Shown here: positions 51,832-60,476 of the stretch, piece after piece
How positions within the stretch are numbered: the stretch's first letter is position 1
How the letters are laid out: each line of letters starts with the position of its first letter
Assembly: GCA_963812965.1 (NCBI GenBank)
Contig: CAWEXG010000007.1
Coordinates: 23,278 to 87,277 of the forward strand
Length of the DNA: 64,000 nt
Source of the DNA: DASXMT01 sp963812965
Lineage (GTDB): Bacteria > Actinomycetota > Acidimicrobiia > Acidimicrobiales > RAAP-2
Reading direction: 5' to 3'
The notes under the pieces: generated by a model
Databases searched by the model: none
What the model was told of the DNA's origin: nothing
Seen by the model: only the letters and a program-made list of their open reading frames with translations
Program-made: the position numbers and the translations under genes

Positions 51832-52392
51832 TCAGACGCTGGCGGTGCAGAACCATCCGAGGTCGTGGGTACCTACGGTGGCGGAAGAGAACCCCGCGCT
51901 GCGCAGGCGGCGCTCTAAGTCGTCGGGATCGATGGGGTTATAGGTATCCCCTTCGTGGAAAGCACGTGATGCCTCACTTTCGACGCCGTCCGCAGCGACG
52001 AGGACCCCACCATCTTCCAGAACCCGAGCCAGCTCTGACATCGCTCGGTCCTGTGCCTCGACCGTCTCGATGTGATGGAGCATGTGGAACGAGGCTGCGC
52101 CGGTAAACGACTGGTCGGGGAGGTCCAGTGCAGTCGCGTCGCCTCGAACGACCTTCACGTTTGTACCCAGAAGCCGCTCGGACAGCCCGTCTGCGAGATC
52201 GGGGTCCACCTCGACAACCGTCAGGTGCTCAACCATCTTTCGGAGCACATCGGTCGTGAAGCCCGGACCAGGTCCGATCTCGAGAACCCTCGGGCCAAGA
52301 CTCGCATCTCTCAACACGTCTGGGAGGACCATCTCCTCGACCATCTGACGCCACTCCGGGCTCGCGCAGAATTCCAGATGAGCGGTGTTCAC
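51832..52392 (-). CDS. Class I SAM-dependent methyltransferase
   Basis: The 186-residue protein has motif I VLEIGPGPGFTTDVL, motif II VVEVDPDL, the adenine-binding VVRGDATALDLPDQSF and the post-motif HMLHHIETVEAQDRAMSELARVLEDGG, that is, a Methyltransf_11-type fold. Its first 30 residues (HLEFCASPEWRQMVEEMVLP) are a conserved cap in this group. It is the last gene of the operon starting at 56854, 38 bases after the amidohydrolase stop. Substrate unknown. Confidence 0.9.
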   Translation of the reverse strand: MNTAHLEFCASPEWRQMVEEMVLPDVLRDASLGPRVLEIGPGPGFTTDVLRKMVEHLTVVEVDPDLADGLSERLLGTNVKVVRGDATALDLPDQSFTGAASFHMLHHIETVEAQDRAMSELARVLEDGGVLVAADGVESEASRAFHEGDTYNPIDPDDLERRLRSAGFSSATVGTHDLGWFCTASV

Positions 52393-52430
52393 GCTGCTTC
52401 CCCTTCCCTACGGACAGTTCGCTGAGCTTC

Positions 52431-53702
52431 TTACTCGCCGACGGGGATGTCGAGCGCTTCTTTACCGGTGAGCCAGGACCGTCCGGCGGCGGCCAAGTCG
52501 GCCCACTTGTCCAGGTCGTCACCGGTCTGGCCCAGGTCTTCGGGAGACGGACCGTACATGTCGGCCAACGGCTGCAGCGCCTCGGTGTCGAACTGATAGC
52601 ACTCGGCGGTGTTGCCACCCAGCATCTGCCGGGTCTCGTCCACCGGGATGTCGTGGAAAGCGTTCCGTAACCACTCCCGCGTGTGTGGCCAGGTCCCTTC
52701 GGGATGGGGGAAGTCGTTGCCCCACATGATGTTCCCCACCCCGATCTCGTACCGCCGGGCGAGCTCGCGTCGCCGGGTGTTGGATGCACCGATGTAACAG
52801 TTGCGGTCGAAGTACTCGCTCGGCCGCAAGCTCATGTGCTCGGTCAGCTGCTTGCCCAACTTCTTGGCAGCGTGCTCTCGGTCGTAGACGATGTCGGAGG
52901 ACCACAGGAGGTCGGGAGCCCAGAACGCTCCGCACTCGGTGGTGACGAAACGCAAACCGGGGAACCGTTCGAACGTACCCGCCCACAGGAGGAACCACAG
53001 CGGCCGGGTCGACCACCACCGAACCTCGGCGATGTAGATACCGACGTGCTCGCCGTACGACGCCCGATCGGCTGCTCCGGAGTGGACATGCACAGGCATC
53101 TGCAGGTCCTGGCACGCCGCCCACACCGGGTCATACTTCCGGTCGTGGTACGGCTCGTGCGGCTGCCACATCGATGGGATGAGGATGCCACCACGCAGTC
53201 CGGACTCGCGGGCCCGTGCGATCTCGGCTACCGCCTCGTCTACGTCGAAGATGGGCACGATGGCCACTCCGGCCCGCCGTTGGGGACTCTGGTTGCAGAG
53301 CTCGGCCAACCAACGGTTGTGAGCCCGGGCGCCGGCCATCAACAGGTTGGTGGGGACGTCGGCGGTGGCGCCTAGCCCGGCGCCGAATGGGGCGGACGCT
53401 CCACCGGCCACTGCGTCCGCATCGGGAAAGATCACCTCGCCCACGACGCCATCGGCGTTCAGTTCGGTGTCACGGCGATCGGCATCCCATCCACCCCGAA
53501 GTCCCTCGGCGTTCTCGTGCTCCCACTCCTCGGCGAACTCTTCGTTCCGGAGCCCTTGTTTCGCCAGCTCGACCTCCATCCGGGCACGAGCAGCAAGAAA
53601 CTCGTCGAAGGTCTCCCGGTACTCCGGGTCCAACCACTCCCGATACTGCTCATTGGGCAGCCCGGCATGACAGTCGGACGAGATCACCAGGTACCGGTTC
53701 AT
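52431..53702 (-). CDS. Amidohydrolase-2 family metal-dependent hydrolase/decarboxylase
   Basis: The 423-residue protein opens with YLVISSDCHAGLP; the amidohydrolase-2 group normally has a metal-binding HxH or DxH here and this one has DCH. PVHVHSGAAD holds the next metal ligands, FVTTECGAFWAPDLL the following one, and MWGNDFPHPEGTWP the last Asp/His. Relatives such as gamma-resorcylate and ACMS decarboxylases act on aromatic or ring-fission acids. It is paralogous to the protein at 55571-56854. Confidence 0.9.
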   Translation of the reverse strand: MNRYLVISSDCHAGLPNEQYREWLDPEYRETFDEFLAARARMEVELAKQGLRNEEFAEEWEHENAEGLRGGWDADRRDTELNADGVVGEVIFPDADAVAGGASAPFGAGLGATADVPTNLLMAGARAHNRWLAELCNQSPQRRAGVAIVPIFDVDEAVAEIARARESGLRGGILIPSMWQPHEPYHDRKYDPVWAACQDLQMPVHVHSGAADRASYGEHVGIYIAEVRWWSTRPLWFLLWAGTFERFPGLRFVTTECGAFWAPDLLWSSDIVYDREHAAKKLGKQLTEHMSLRPSEYFDRNCYIGASNTRRRELARRYEIGVGNIMWGNDFPHPEGTWPHTREWLRNAFHDIPVDETRQMLGGNTAECYQFDTEALQPLADMYGPSPEDLGQTGDDLDKWADLAAAGRSWLTGKEALDIPVGE

Positions 53703-53719
53703 CGTTCTGCTCCTTCGGT

Positions 53720-53797
53720 GACGGCGTGTTCGTGGACGGCGTGTTTATGGACGAGGTGTTGTTGAACGGAGTGCTTGTAGGCGATGGCATGTTCGTG
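53720..53797. repeat. Degenerate 15-bp tandem repeat, five units
   Basis: GACGGCGTGTTCGTG, GACGGCGTGTTTATG, GACGAGGTGTTGTTG, AACGGAGTGCTTGTA and an 18-base last unit follow one another between the SDR stop and the amidohydrolase start. In the gene direction this could be read as a His-rich pentapeptide repeat (HKHAV, HEHAV), but no start codon ties it to a gene. Confidence 0.75.
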
Positions 53798-53808
53798 GGC
53801 AAGGCCGA

Positions 53809-54690
53809 TCATCCGGGGACCTCCCGCAGGTAGCTCGGGTTCTCGCGTTTCAGCATCGACTCGGCTCGCAACCGGATCTGCTCGTCGATCCGCTCGCTCG
53901 GCGCCATGATCCAGAAGTCCCCGGCTCGCACACCGGAGACCACCTGGTCGGCGACTTCCTCGGGTTCGGTGTACTGCACCTCGATGCCCGCTGCTGCCAT
54001 CTGCTGTTCGATGTCCTCGATGGTGGGGTACGGGGTCTGGCGCGGTCGCTCCTTGGCCAGGTCGTCGGGCCGTACTCGCCACGAAGTGAAGATCCCGGTC
54101 CGCAACATGTTCGGTCCGGGGAAGAGCACCGATGCACCGATGGGCACGTTCGCGTCCTGCAGTTGGGCGTACAGGCACTCGGTGAGGGTGACAACTGCAC
54201 CCTTGGTCACCGCGTACTGGGGGGTTCCTCGCAGCGGCGAGACGCCGCCGTTCCCCGACGATGTATTGACGACGTGGCCCTCGTCGCCACCGGCCACCAT
54301 GACCGGTACGAAGGCGTTGATCCCGTGGATGATCCCGTAGACGTTCACGTTGAACGCCCACTTCCAGTCGTTCAGCTCGTGCTCCCACAGCGCGCCTTCG
54401 GCACCGGCTCCGATGCCGGCGTTGTTGCACAGGAGGTGGACGGCGCCGTAGGTCTCGATGGTCCGGTCCCGGAGCTGTTCCACCGAGGCGTAGTTCGAGA
54501 CGTCACAGACCACACCGGTCACGTCGAGTTGATGAGAGCGCAGCTCGGCAACTGCGGCATCGAGCGCGCTCTGCTCCACGTCGGCGAGCACGACGCGCAT
54601 GCCCTCACGGCCGAAGCGCTCCCCCATGGCCTTCCCGATCCCTCCGGCGCCGCCAGTGACCACGGCCACTCGGCCGGTGAGTTGCTCCAT
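53809..54690 (-). CDS. Short-chain dehydrogenase/reductase
   Basis: The 293-residue classical SDR has TGGAGGIG at residues 12-19, NNAG at 89-92, the catalytic Ser in VVNTSSGNGG and the Tyr159-Lys163 pair (YAVTK). NAD preference is suggested by the Asp after the second strand (LADVEQ). The ATG at 54690 overlaps the stop of the preceding gene (TGATG), so it is coupled to the decarboxylase-like gene. It would oxidise or reduce a hydroxy/keto intermediate of the pathway. Confidence 0.93.
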   Translation of the reverse strand: MEQLTGRVAVVTGGAGGIGKAMGERFGREGMRVVLADVEQSALDAAVAELRSHQLDVTGVVCDVSNYASVEQLRDRTIETYGAVHLLCNNAGIGAGAEGALWEHELNDWKWAFNVNVYGIIHGINAFVPVMVAGGDEGHVVNTSSGNGGVSPLRGTPQYAVTKGAVVTLTECLYAQLQDANVPIGASVLFPGPNMLRTGIFTSWRVRPDDLAKERPRQTPYPTIEDIEQQMAAAGIEVQYTEPEEVADQVVSGVRAGDFWIMAPSERIDEQIRLRAESMLKRENPSYLREVPG

Positions 54691-55469
54691 CACTCCTCTC
54701 CGACAGGGGAGAGGTCGTCGTACCGCTGGTGGACGTACGGCCGTACCCACTCACCGGGGACCGTGCCATGGATCTCGCCCCGCTGCACGCTGCTGCGCTC
54801 GCTCAGGCTGATCCCGCGCAGCTCGCGCACGGGGAGATCGGCAACAGGGTCGAACCGGGACTCCCGGAGGATCACCTGGCCCTCGACCCGCTCGGTCTTC
54901 CTGGTGTGCTCGGTGCGATGGCAGTAGACGAGGGCAGGATCGTTGTCGAACCCCTTGCCGTCAGGAGCGGGAAGGAACTTCAGGTAGAAGTCGGTCCGGG
55001 TCTCTTCGCCCGGAAGGTCGAGCTCCCCGGTGATCTGACCGCTGACCTCGATGATGGTGGTGCCCATACGGGCAACCTCACCGATCACCCGATCGCCGTC
55101 CCGCTGCAGCGTCACCGCTCCGAGCTTCTTCGGCTCGCCGAAGGTCTCCCGACCACCGATCACCGACTGCTCCGTCGTCATGGGCATGAGCAGCGCGTAG
55201 TACCCGTCGGTCCCTTCGTGGCGTGCCCGCACCGAGAAGCTGCCGGCTCCGAACGTCGGGTACCCGGGGATGTCTACCGTGGCCACGGTCACCTTCACCA
55301 GAGGTTCGTCCCCCGGTTCGATCGGGGGAGGAAGGACGGCGGCGATGACGTCCGGGTCGGTGAGGTAGGTGGCCACGAGCGTTGTGGCCCACACGTCGAC
55401 GGAGGTCGCCTCCACCTCCCGATTGCGCAACTGCTTCTCGGATCTGGCTCCGTACCTGACTGTGGTCAT
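54690..55469 (-). CDS. Acetoacetate decarboxylase-family protein
   Basis: The 259-residue protein matches the ADC fold: ATYLTDPDVIAAVLPPPIEPG, then TVDIPGYPTFGAGSFSVRARHEG, YALLMPMTTEQSVIGGRETFGEPKKLG (the GxxxxGEPKK block contains the Schiff-base-type lysines) and a C-terminal barrel. Family members decarboxylate beta-keto acids or catalyse related aldol/hydratase steps. AGGGGGA precedes the ATG at 55469. The 100 bases upstream contain two short direct repeats: a 15-bp period (55479-55510) and GGATCCTCTGT twice. Confidence 0.88.
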   Translation of the reverse strand: MTTVRYGARSEKQLRNREVEATSVDVWATTLVATYLTDPDVIAAVLPPPIEPGDEPLVKVTVATVDIPGYPTFGAGSFSVRARHEGTDGYYALLMPMTTEQSVIGGRETFGEPKKLGAVTLQRDGDRVIGEVARMGTTIIEVSGQITGELDLPGEETRTDFYLKFLPAPDGKGFDNDPALVYCHRTEHTRKTERVEGQVILRESRFDPVADLPVRELRGISLSERSSVQRGEIHGTVPGEWVRPYVHQRYDDLSPVGEE

Positions 55470-55570
55470 GGTTCCCCCTGTGTCGTCCAGTGCTGTGTCG
55501 TCCGGTGCTGTTGGATCCTCTGTCCCTGCATCGGATCCTCTGTTGCGTCGGTTCTGCCCGTGATGGTCGG

Positions 55571-56854
55571 TCAGGTGAAGAACCCGGCGAAGGCCGGGCA
55601 TCGGTCGATTTCGGTAGGGATCTCGTTTTTGCTCAATGGCCGGCTGACTTCCTCGTGGGTCGGCCCGACCCGCTGAGCGACCTCGGCCAGCGATGCGAGG
55701 TCGAACCCGTAGAGCTGGGCGGCATTGCCGGCCAGCATCTGCTGCACCTCAGTCGGATCGACCCCGGCGAACGTGAGCCGCAGTGCTTCTCGGCTGTACG
55801 GGAAGCTGGACTCTTTATGGGGATAGTCACTGCCCCACATGATCTTGTCGACACCGATCACATGCCGGAAGGCCGTCTCTGCCGGGCGCATGAAGCTCGA
55901 CCCGACATGGCACTGGCGTGCCCAGCACTCGCTCGGTCGCGCGGACAGCTTCTGGACGACGGGCAGTCCCCAGTCGTACTCCTGAGAGCCGACCGTGTTC
56001 CCCATACGGGTGTAGAAGAAGTCGAGTGTGCCCAGGGTCTCGGGAATCCAAGCCGTTCCCTGTTCGGTGAAGACGAACTGCAGGTCGGGATGGTGCTCGA
56101 AGATCCCTCCGAAGTAGAGATGCCAGAGCGCTCGGTGTGCCCACCAGGTCACCTCGAGCAGGAACACCACGTTGTCGATGTCCTGGTCGCCCATGGGCGG
56201 TACGGCGCTGCCGCTGTGATGGTTGACCGGGAGACCGGCGGTCTCGCACGCCCGCCAGAGCGGTTCGTAGACGGGGGAGTACAGCGGTTCGAGACCAGAT
56301 CCCGGGGGGGCACCGGGAAGCAGGATGCCACCGGTGAGCCCGGCCTTCGCTGCCCACTCCACCTCGGCCACGGCGGCGTCGATGTCGTGAAGCATGATCT
56401 GGGCGATGCCGACGCGCCGACCAGGAGCAGCGGCACAGAAGTCGACGAGCCATCGGTTGTGGGCCCGCAGCCCCTCCCATCGCAGGTTCAGATCTCCCTC
56501 ACTGGCTCCCGGCACCTGTGCTTTCAGTGATGGCTCGGGATAGAAAGGAGGGGTCGTGTTCGGAAAGATGACCTCTGCCACGATCCCATCTGCCTCGAGC
56601 TCGGCGAGGCGGCGGTCGTGGTCCCAGTTGCGGCTCCCGTCCACGCCCACCAGATCCTCGAAGGGGACCCGGTATCCACGAGCCCACTCGTCGAACTGCT
56701 CGTGGAGCCGGCTGGGAAGATAGGGACGGTACTCGAGAAGGTTGGCACCAGCGTGGCAGTCCGCGGAGATGACGGTGTAATGCTCGGTATCCGATTGCGT
56801 GTCGGCCGGTTCCGCACCAATCAATTGCGTGTCAGCAGCCTGCGTGTCAGTCAT
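55571..56854 (-). CDS. Amidohydrolase-2 family metal-dependent hydrolase/decarboxylase
   Basis: From the ATG at 56854 the protein has 427 residues. A Thr/Asp/Gln-rich N-terminus with repeated ADTQ is followed by YTVISADCHAGANLLEY, VNHHSGSAVPP, FVFTEQGTAWIPETL and IMWGSDYPHKESSFP, which carry the metal ligands and the catalytic Asp of the family. It is the first gene of a five-gene operon that also holds its paralogue. Together with the ADC-like and SDR proteins this suggests breakdown of an aromatic or sterol-derived acid. The pathway is inferred. Confidence 0.9.
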   Translation of the reverse strand: MTDTQAADTQLIGAEPADTQSDTEHYTVISADCHAGANLLEYRPYLPSRLHEQFDEWARGYRVPFEDLVGVDGSRNWDHDRRLAELEADGIVAEVIFPNTTPPFYPEPSLKAQVPGASEGDLNLRWEGLRAHNRWLVDFCAAAPGRRVGIAQIMLHDIDAAVAEVEWAAKAGLTGGILLPGAPPGSGLEPLYSPVYEPLWRACETAGLPVNHHSGSAVPPMGDQDIDNVVFLLEVTWWAHRALWHLYFGGIFEHHPDLQFVFTEQGTAWIPETLGTLDFFYTRMGNTVGSQEYDWGLPVVQKLSARPSECWARQCHVGSSFMRPAETAFRHVIGVDKIMWGSDYPHKESSFPYSREALRLTFAGVDPTEVQQMLAGNAAQLYGFDLASLAEVAQRVGPTHEEVSRPLSKNEIPTEIDRCPAFAGFFT

Positions 56855-56915
56855 GATGTGGCCATGCCTCCCCCACGGTTCGATGGCTGCATCCTGCATC
56901 AACCAAGCCCGTCTC

Positions 56916-56930
56916 TGTAGCATCGTTACA
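56916..56930. promoter_or_regulatory. TetR-type quasi-palindrome before the regulator gene
   Basis: TGTAGC-ATC-GTTACA matches five of six bases between arms and ends on the first base of the TetR start codon. It lies in the 75-base gap between divergent genes. TAGCAT inside it could be a -10 box 6 bases before the ATG, which would make the regulator mRNA leaderless. Confidence 0.55.
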
Positions 56931-57598
56931 TGAACCGGGATGGAGGTCAAGGGCGCTCGGGGAACACGGGGCGAGCCAGCGGCACAGCTGGGTCCCTGTC
57001 GAGGGAGCAGGTGCTCGACACGGCGATGGCCATGGTCGATGCCGAGGGCGTCGACAGCCTGACTGTCCGGGGGCTCGCTGCCAAGCTCGGGGTGGCCGGT
57101 ACGGCGATCTACTGGCACGTGGGCGACAAACAGGCGGTCCTCGACGGGCTGGTCGAGCGGGTGATCGCCCAGATGGGGGAAGTCGTCGTCAGCGGTCGAG
57201 GCTCAGAGGCGCGCATCTTGTCCATCGGCAGATCGCTCCGCCACAGCCTGCTCGAGCGGCCCGACCTCGTGGCCTTGGTCAACCGTCAGGGGAGAGCGGC
57301 TGCACTGTTCCAACCTGCTCGCCGGGTCCTGGTCCGGGAGCTCACAGCCGCCGGGCTCCACGGGGAGGACGCAGCGCTTGCCGTGCATACCATCCTCAAC
57401 ATGGTGGTCGGGTCGGTCCTGGTCGACCGTCAGGTGGAGCGCCAGCCGGAGCAGCACCAGACGACAGAGGAGCTGTGGACGGAAGAGGACGTTTCGGACG
57501 CACCCGATCTGCTGGCGTACCTGCTCCGTCCGTACGACGACGCCGAGCTCTTCGAGTACGCGCTGCGAGTGCTGGTACGTGCGCTCATCGCCAACTGA
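56930..57598 (+). CDS. TetR-family regulator (TetR_C class)
   Basis: The 222-residue protein has a Gly/Ser-rich N-terminus, then LSREQVLDTAMAMVDAEGVDSLTVRGLAAKLGVAGTAIYWHVGDKQAVLDGL, a TetR DNA-binding domain of the tetracycline-repressor subclass (xIYWHVxxK). The C-terminal domain is helical. It is divergent from the five-gene catabolic operon, so it most likely represses that operon until a substrate or intermediate binds. It could also read into the YihY gene 80 bases downstream. Confidence 0.9.
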   Translation: MNRDGGQGRSGNTGRASGTAGSLSREQVLDTAMAMVDAEGVDSLTVRGLAAKLGVAGTAIYWHVGDKQAVLDGLVERVIAQMGEVVVSGRGSEARILSIGRSLRHSLLERPDLVALVNRQGRAAALFQPARRVLVRELTAAGLHGEDAALAVHTILNMVVGSVLVDRQVERQPEQHQTTEELWTEEDVSDAPDLLAYLLRPYDDAELFEYALRVLVRALIAN

Positions 57599-57679
57599 GC
57601 ACACGGGACCGACCGTGGCAGTACGCCAGGTCCAGAGGAATACGGTTGGTTGGCGGAGGATGCGGAGAGGACCGAGGTC

Positions 57680-58675
57680 ATGAAGGTGATCGACACGGTT
57701 GTTCGCAGGATCGACCACTGGCAGCAGCGCAACCGGGTGGCGGGGCTTCTCTATGCGGTGATCAAGAAGTTCGGTGACGACCAGGCGAACCAGATGGTGG
57801 TGGGCCTGGGTTGGTATGGCTTCACGGCGATCTATCCGCTCCTGTTGGTTGTGGTGACGATCTTCGGTTTCATCGGTGCGGCGTCGCTGGGGACCCGGGT
57901 GATCTCCACCCTGCACCAGTTTCCCGTTGTCGGGACCCAGTTCAATCCGGCCCGAGGGTCGAGCACCCTGCACGGAAACGTTGTCGGGCTGGTGGTCGGT
58001 GTGCTCGTGCTGATCTACGGGGCCCAGGGGGTGACGCAGACGGCCCAACAGGCGATGACCAAGGTGTGGAACATCCCGGAGCTGGAGAGACCAGGCTTCC
58101 TGTCCCGGCTGGGGCGCAGCCTGATCTCCCTCGTCATCATCGGTGGCTGCTTCGTTGTCAACGCCGCGCTCGCAACCTTGGTCACCGGTACGGGATGGAA
58201 CGTCGCGTTTCGCGTTCTACTGCTCGCCGGCATGGTGGTGATCAACGTGATCCTGTATGTCGCTGCGTTCCGGGCTCTGACGCCCGGGATGATCCGGACA
58301 CGTCCGCTCGTGCCTGGGGCAGCCGTGGCTGCGGTCGGGTTCACGTTGTTGATCACGGTGGGCTCCGGTCTCCTGCAACATCAGATCCGCCATAGCTCCG
58401 ACACGTACGGGCAGTTCGGGGTCGTCATCGGGTTGGTCGGGTTTCTGCTGATCCTCGCCAAGATCACGCTGTACGCCGCCGAGCTCAATCCCGTGATGGA
58501 GCGCCGGCTTTGGCCTCGAGCGCTGCGCTCCGGCGATCCCACCCCCGCCGACGACCGGATGCTCCGCGACTTGGCCCTCGAGATGCGTCGGCGTGAGGAC
58601 CAACGGATCGGTGTGCAATTCGGACCTGACGCATCCTCGGAGGTGGCCACCGACGCTCGTGAACACCGGGACTGA
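57680..58675 (+). CDS. YihY/virulence factor BrkB family membrane protein
   Basis: The 331-residue protein has six helices in the YihY pattern, with GLGWYGFTAIYPLLLVVVTIFGF in the first helix, LIYGAQGVTQTAQQAMTKVWNIPE after the third, and YGQFGVVIGLVGFLLILAKITLYAAELN near the end. The TQTAQQAMxxVWN block is typical of the family. Function is unknown; it was once called ribonuclease BN in error. ATG 57680 is preferred, although a TTG at 57650 is in frame. The C-terminal 55 residues are charged and cytoplasmic. Confidence 0.88.
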   Translation: MKVIDTVVRRIDHWQQRNRVAGLLYAVIKKFGDDQANQMVVGLGWYGFTAIYPLLLVVVTIFGFIGAASLGTRVISTLHQFPVVGTQFNPARGSSTLHGNVVGLVVGVLVLIYGAQGVTQTAQQAMTKVWNIPELERPGFLSRLGRSLISLVIIGGCFVVNAALATLVTGTGWNVAFRVLLLAGMVVINVILYVAAFRALTPGMIRTRPLVPGAAVAAVGFTLLITVGSGLLQHQIRHSSDTYGQFGVVIGLVGFLLILAKITLYAAELNPVMERRLWPRALRSGDPTPADDRMLRDLALEMRRREDQRIGVQFGPDASSEVATDAREHRD

Positions 58676-58810
58676 CTCGTCGGCATCGTCCCCGAAGACG
58701 GCCGACGCCTTGGTTAACATTCGCTCCAACTTCCCAAGCACGTGCTCCTCATGTTCGACAGGGACATGTGTGTCCGAGAGGTGCAAGGCGATGACGTGGA
58801 GGGGTCGGTC

Positions 58811-60427
58811 ATGACAAACGGGACGAGCACGCAGTCGAGAAATCTGGTCCTTGCCGCAATGATCTTCGCGGTGGCGATGACCTTCATCGACCAGACCATC
58901 GTGTCCATCGCCATCCCGAACATTCAACGGGAGCTCGGGTTGACGTCGACCGGAGCCCAGTGGGCGGTGAACGCGTACCTGCTCTCTCTCGCCGCCTTCT
59001 TCGCCTTCGGGGGGCGGTTGTCGGACACGGTGGGCCACCGGAAGATGGTCGTGCTCGGGGTGGTGGTCTTCGCCGCCGCATCGGCGATGTGCGGGCTCAC
59101 CCCGAAGGGCAGCTACGCGGAAGCGTGGATCGTCGGGTTCCGAGTGGTCCAAGGGATCGGCGGAGCGATCATGTACCCGGCAGCGCTCGCTATCGTCGTG
59201 AACACGTTCCCCCTTCGTGAGCGTGGTGGCGCGCTGGCGAAATTCTTCGGGATCGCCGGTGGGCTGACAGCCGTTGGTCCCGTGCTTGGTGGCTACCTCA
59301 CCGAGTGGACGTGGCGAGCGATCTTCTGGGTGAACATCCCGGTGGCCATCATCGCTCTCATCCTGATCGTCATCTCGAAGCCGACCACCCAGCACCAGCG
59401 AGCCCCGATGGACTACCGAGGGTTGGTGCTCATCGCCGGTGGTGTGGCGCTCAGCGTGTTCGGCTTCCAGCAGTCCACGATCTGGGGGTGGAGCAACCCG
59501 GGCACGGGGCTCTGCATCGCCGGAGGCGCACTCCTGCTCGTCATCTTCTACTTCGTCGAGATCAAGACCACGTCGCCGTTGATGCAGGTGAGTATCTTCC
59601 GGATCCGAGCGTTTCTCGTCGAGAACCTCGTGCTGTTGATCTCGATGCTGGCGTTCGTCCCCATCTTCTTCTTTGCCAGTGAGTACGCACAGATCTCGTT
59701 GGGGGACACGGCGTCGGGAGCCGGCATCTTCCTCCTCTACTTCTTCATCGGCTTCGTCATCACCGCCCAGATTGGCGGAAGGATGCTCGACAGAGTCGGC
59801 GCGAAGCGACCGGTGGTGATCGGGTGCATACTCGCCGCTGTCGGTTTCTACCTGTGGGGCGGCGAGGTGACGAAGCTCAGCTTCAGCTCGCAACAGTGGT
59901 ACATCGTCTTGGCCGGCGCCGGTATGGGGTTCATGCTGGGCCCGGCCAACACCGATGCCGTCAACCGGGCGTCCCGACTCTCGTACGGGGAGGCGACCGG
60001 GATCACTCAGACGATCCGGAACTACTCGTCGAGCCTGGGGTTGGCGATTCTCGGGACCATTCTTCTGGCCGTCGAGCGTTCCCACCTCACCGCGTCGTTG
60101 ATCGCACAAGGGCTGTCCAAGTCGAAGGCAACCAGATGGCGTCGCAGATATCGCAGGCGCACAGCAGCACTGGGACCATCCCTCACTTCTTCCGGGTGGA
60201 TTTCGCCTATGCCACGAGATCGGTGCTCTACGTCATGGCCGGCGTCATGGCGGTTGCCGCCGTCGTGGCGCTGGTGGGACTGCACGCCGGCGTCCAGGAG
60301 GAAGTCGGTACGGTTCCGGCTCCTGCAGACCCTGCCGTCGAGGCGTCTGGTTAGGGGTTCGAGTATATGGGCAGGTCAGAGTGGTAGCGAGCGACGGATT
60401 CGGGTGGTTCACCCCCTGAATTCCTGA
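58811..60427 (+). CDS. MFS drug exporter (EmrB/QacA type), C-terminus frameshifted
   Basis: GGAGGGG lies about 6-8 bases before the ATG at 58811. The protein shows FIDQTIVSIAIPNIQRELG in helix 1, FGGRLSDTVGHRKMV as motif A, and the helix 5 motif GPVLGGYLTEWTWRAIFWVN, marks of 14-helix DHA2 exporters. After LIAQGLSKSKA near 60133 the given frame turns into Arg/Ser/Pro-rich sequence up to 60427. The -1 frame continues with NQMASQISQAHSSTGTIPH and a final helix (YVMAGVMAVAAVVALVGL) to a stop at 60354, the normal end of this family. One base appears to be missing near 60133. Confidence 0.88.
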   Translation: MTNGTSTQSRNLVLAAMIFAVAMTFIDQTIVSIAIPNIQRELGLTSTGAQWAVNAYLLSLAAFFAFGGRLSDTVGHRKMVVLGVVVFAAASAMCGLTPKGSYAEAWIVGFRVVQGIGGAIMYPAALAIVVNTFPLRERGGALAKFFGIAGGLTAVGPVLGGYLTEWTWRAIFWVNIPVAIIALILIVISKPTTQHQRAPMDYRGLVLIAGGVALSVFGFQQSTIWGWSNPGTGLCIAGGALLLVIFYFVEIKTTSPLMQVSIFRIRAFLVENLVLLISMLAFVPIFFFASEYAQISLGDTASGAGIFLLYFFIGFVITAQIGGRMLDRVGAKRPVVIGCILAAVGFYLWGGEVTKLSFSSQQWYIVLAGAGMGFMLGPANTDAVNRASRLSYGEATGITQTIRNYSSSLGLAILGTILLAVERSHLTASLIAQGLSKSKATRWRRRYRRRTAALGPSLTSSGWISPMPRDRCSTSWPASWRLPPSWRWWDCTPASRRKSVRFRLLQTLPSRRLVRGSSIWAGQSGSERRIRVVHPLNS

Positions 60428-60476
60428 AGCGGCATATTGCTTCTGGCCGACCCAGCCGCTAGGTTCTAACGGCATT

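Noticed and set aside
58217..60109. A 630-codon open frame on the minus strand opposite the YihY and EmrB genes
   Set aside because: It is His/Asp/Arg/Glu-rich, lacks any domain and mirrors two well-supported membrane proteins; GC-rich coding sequence often leaves such frames open.
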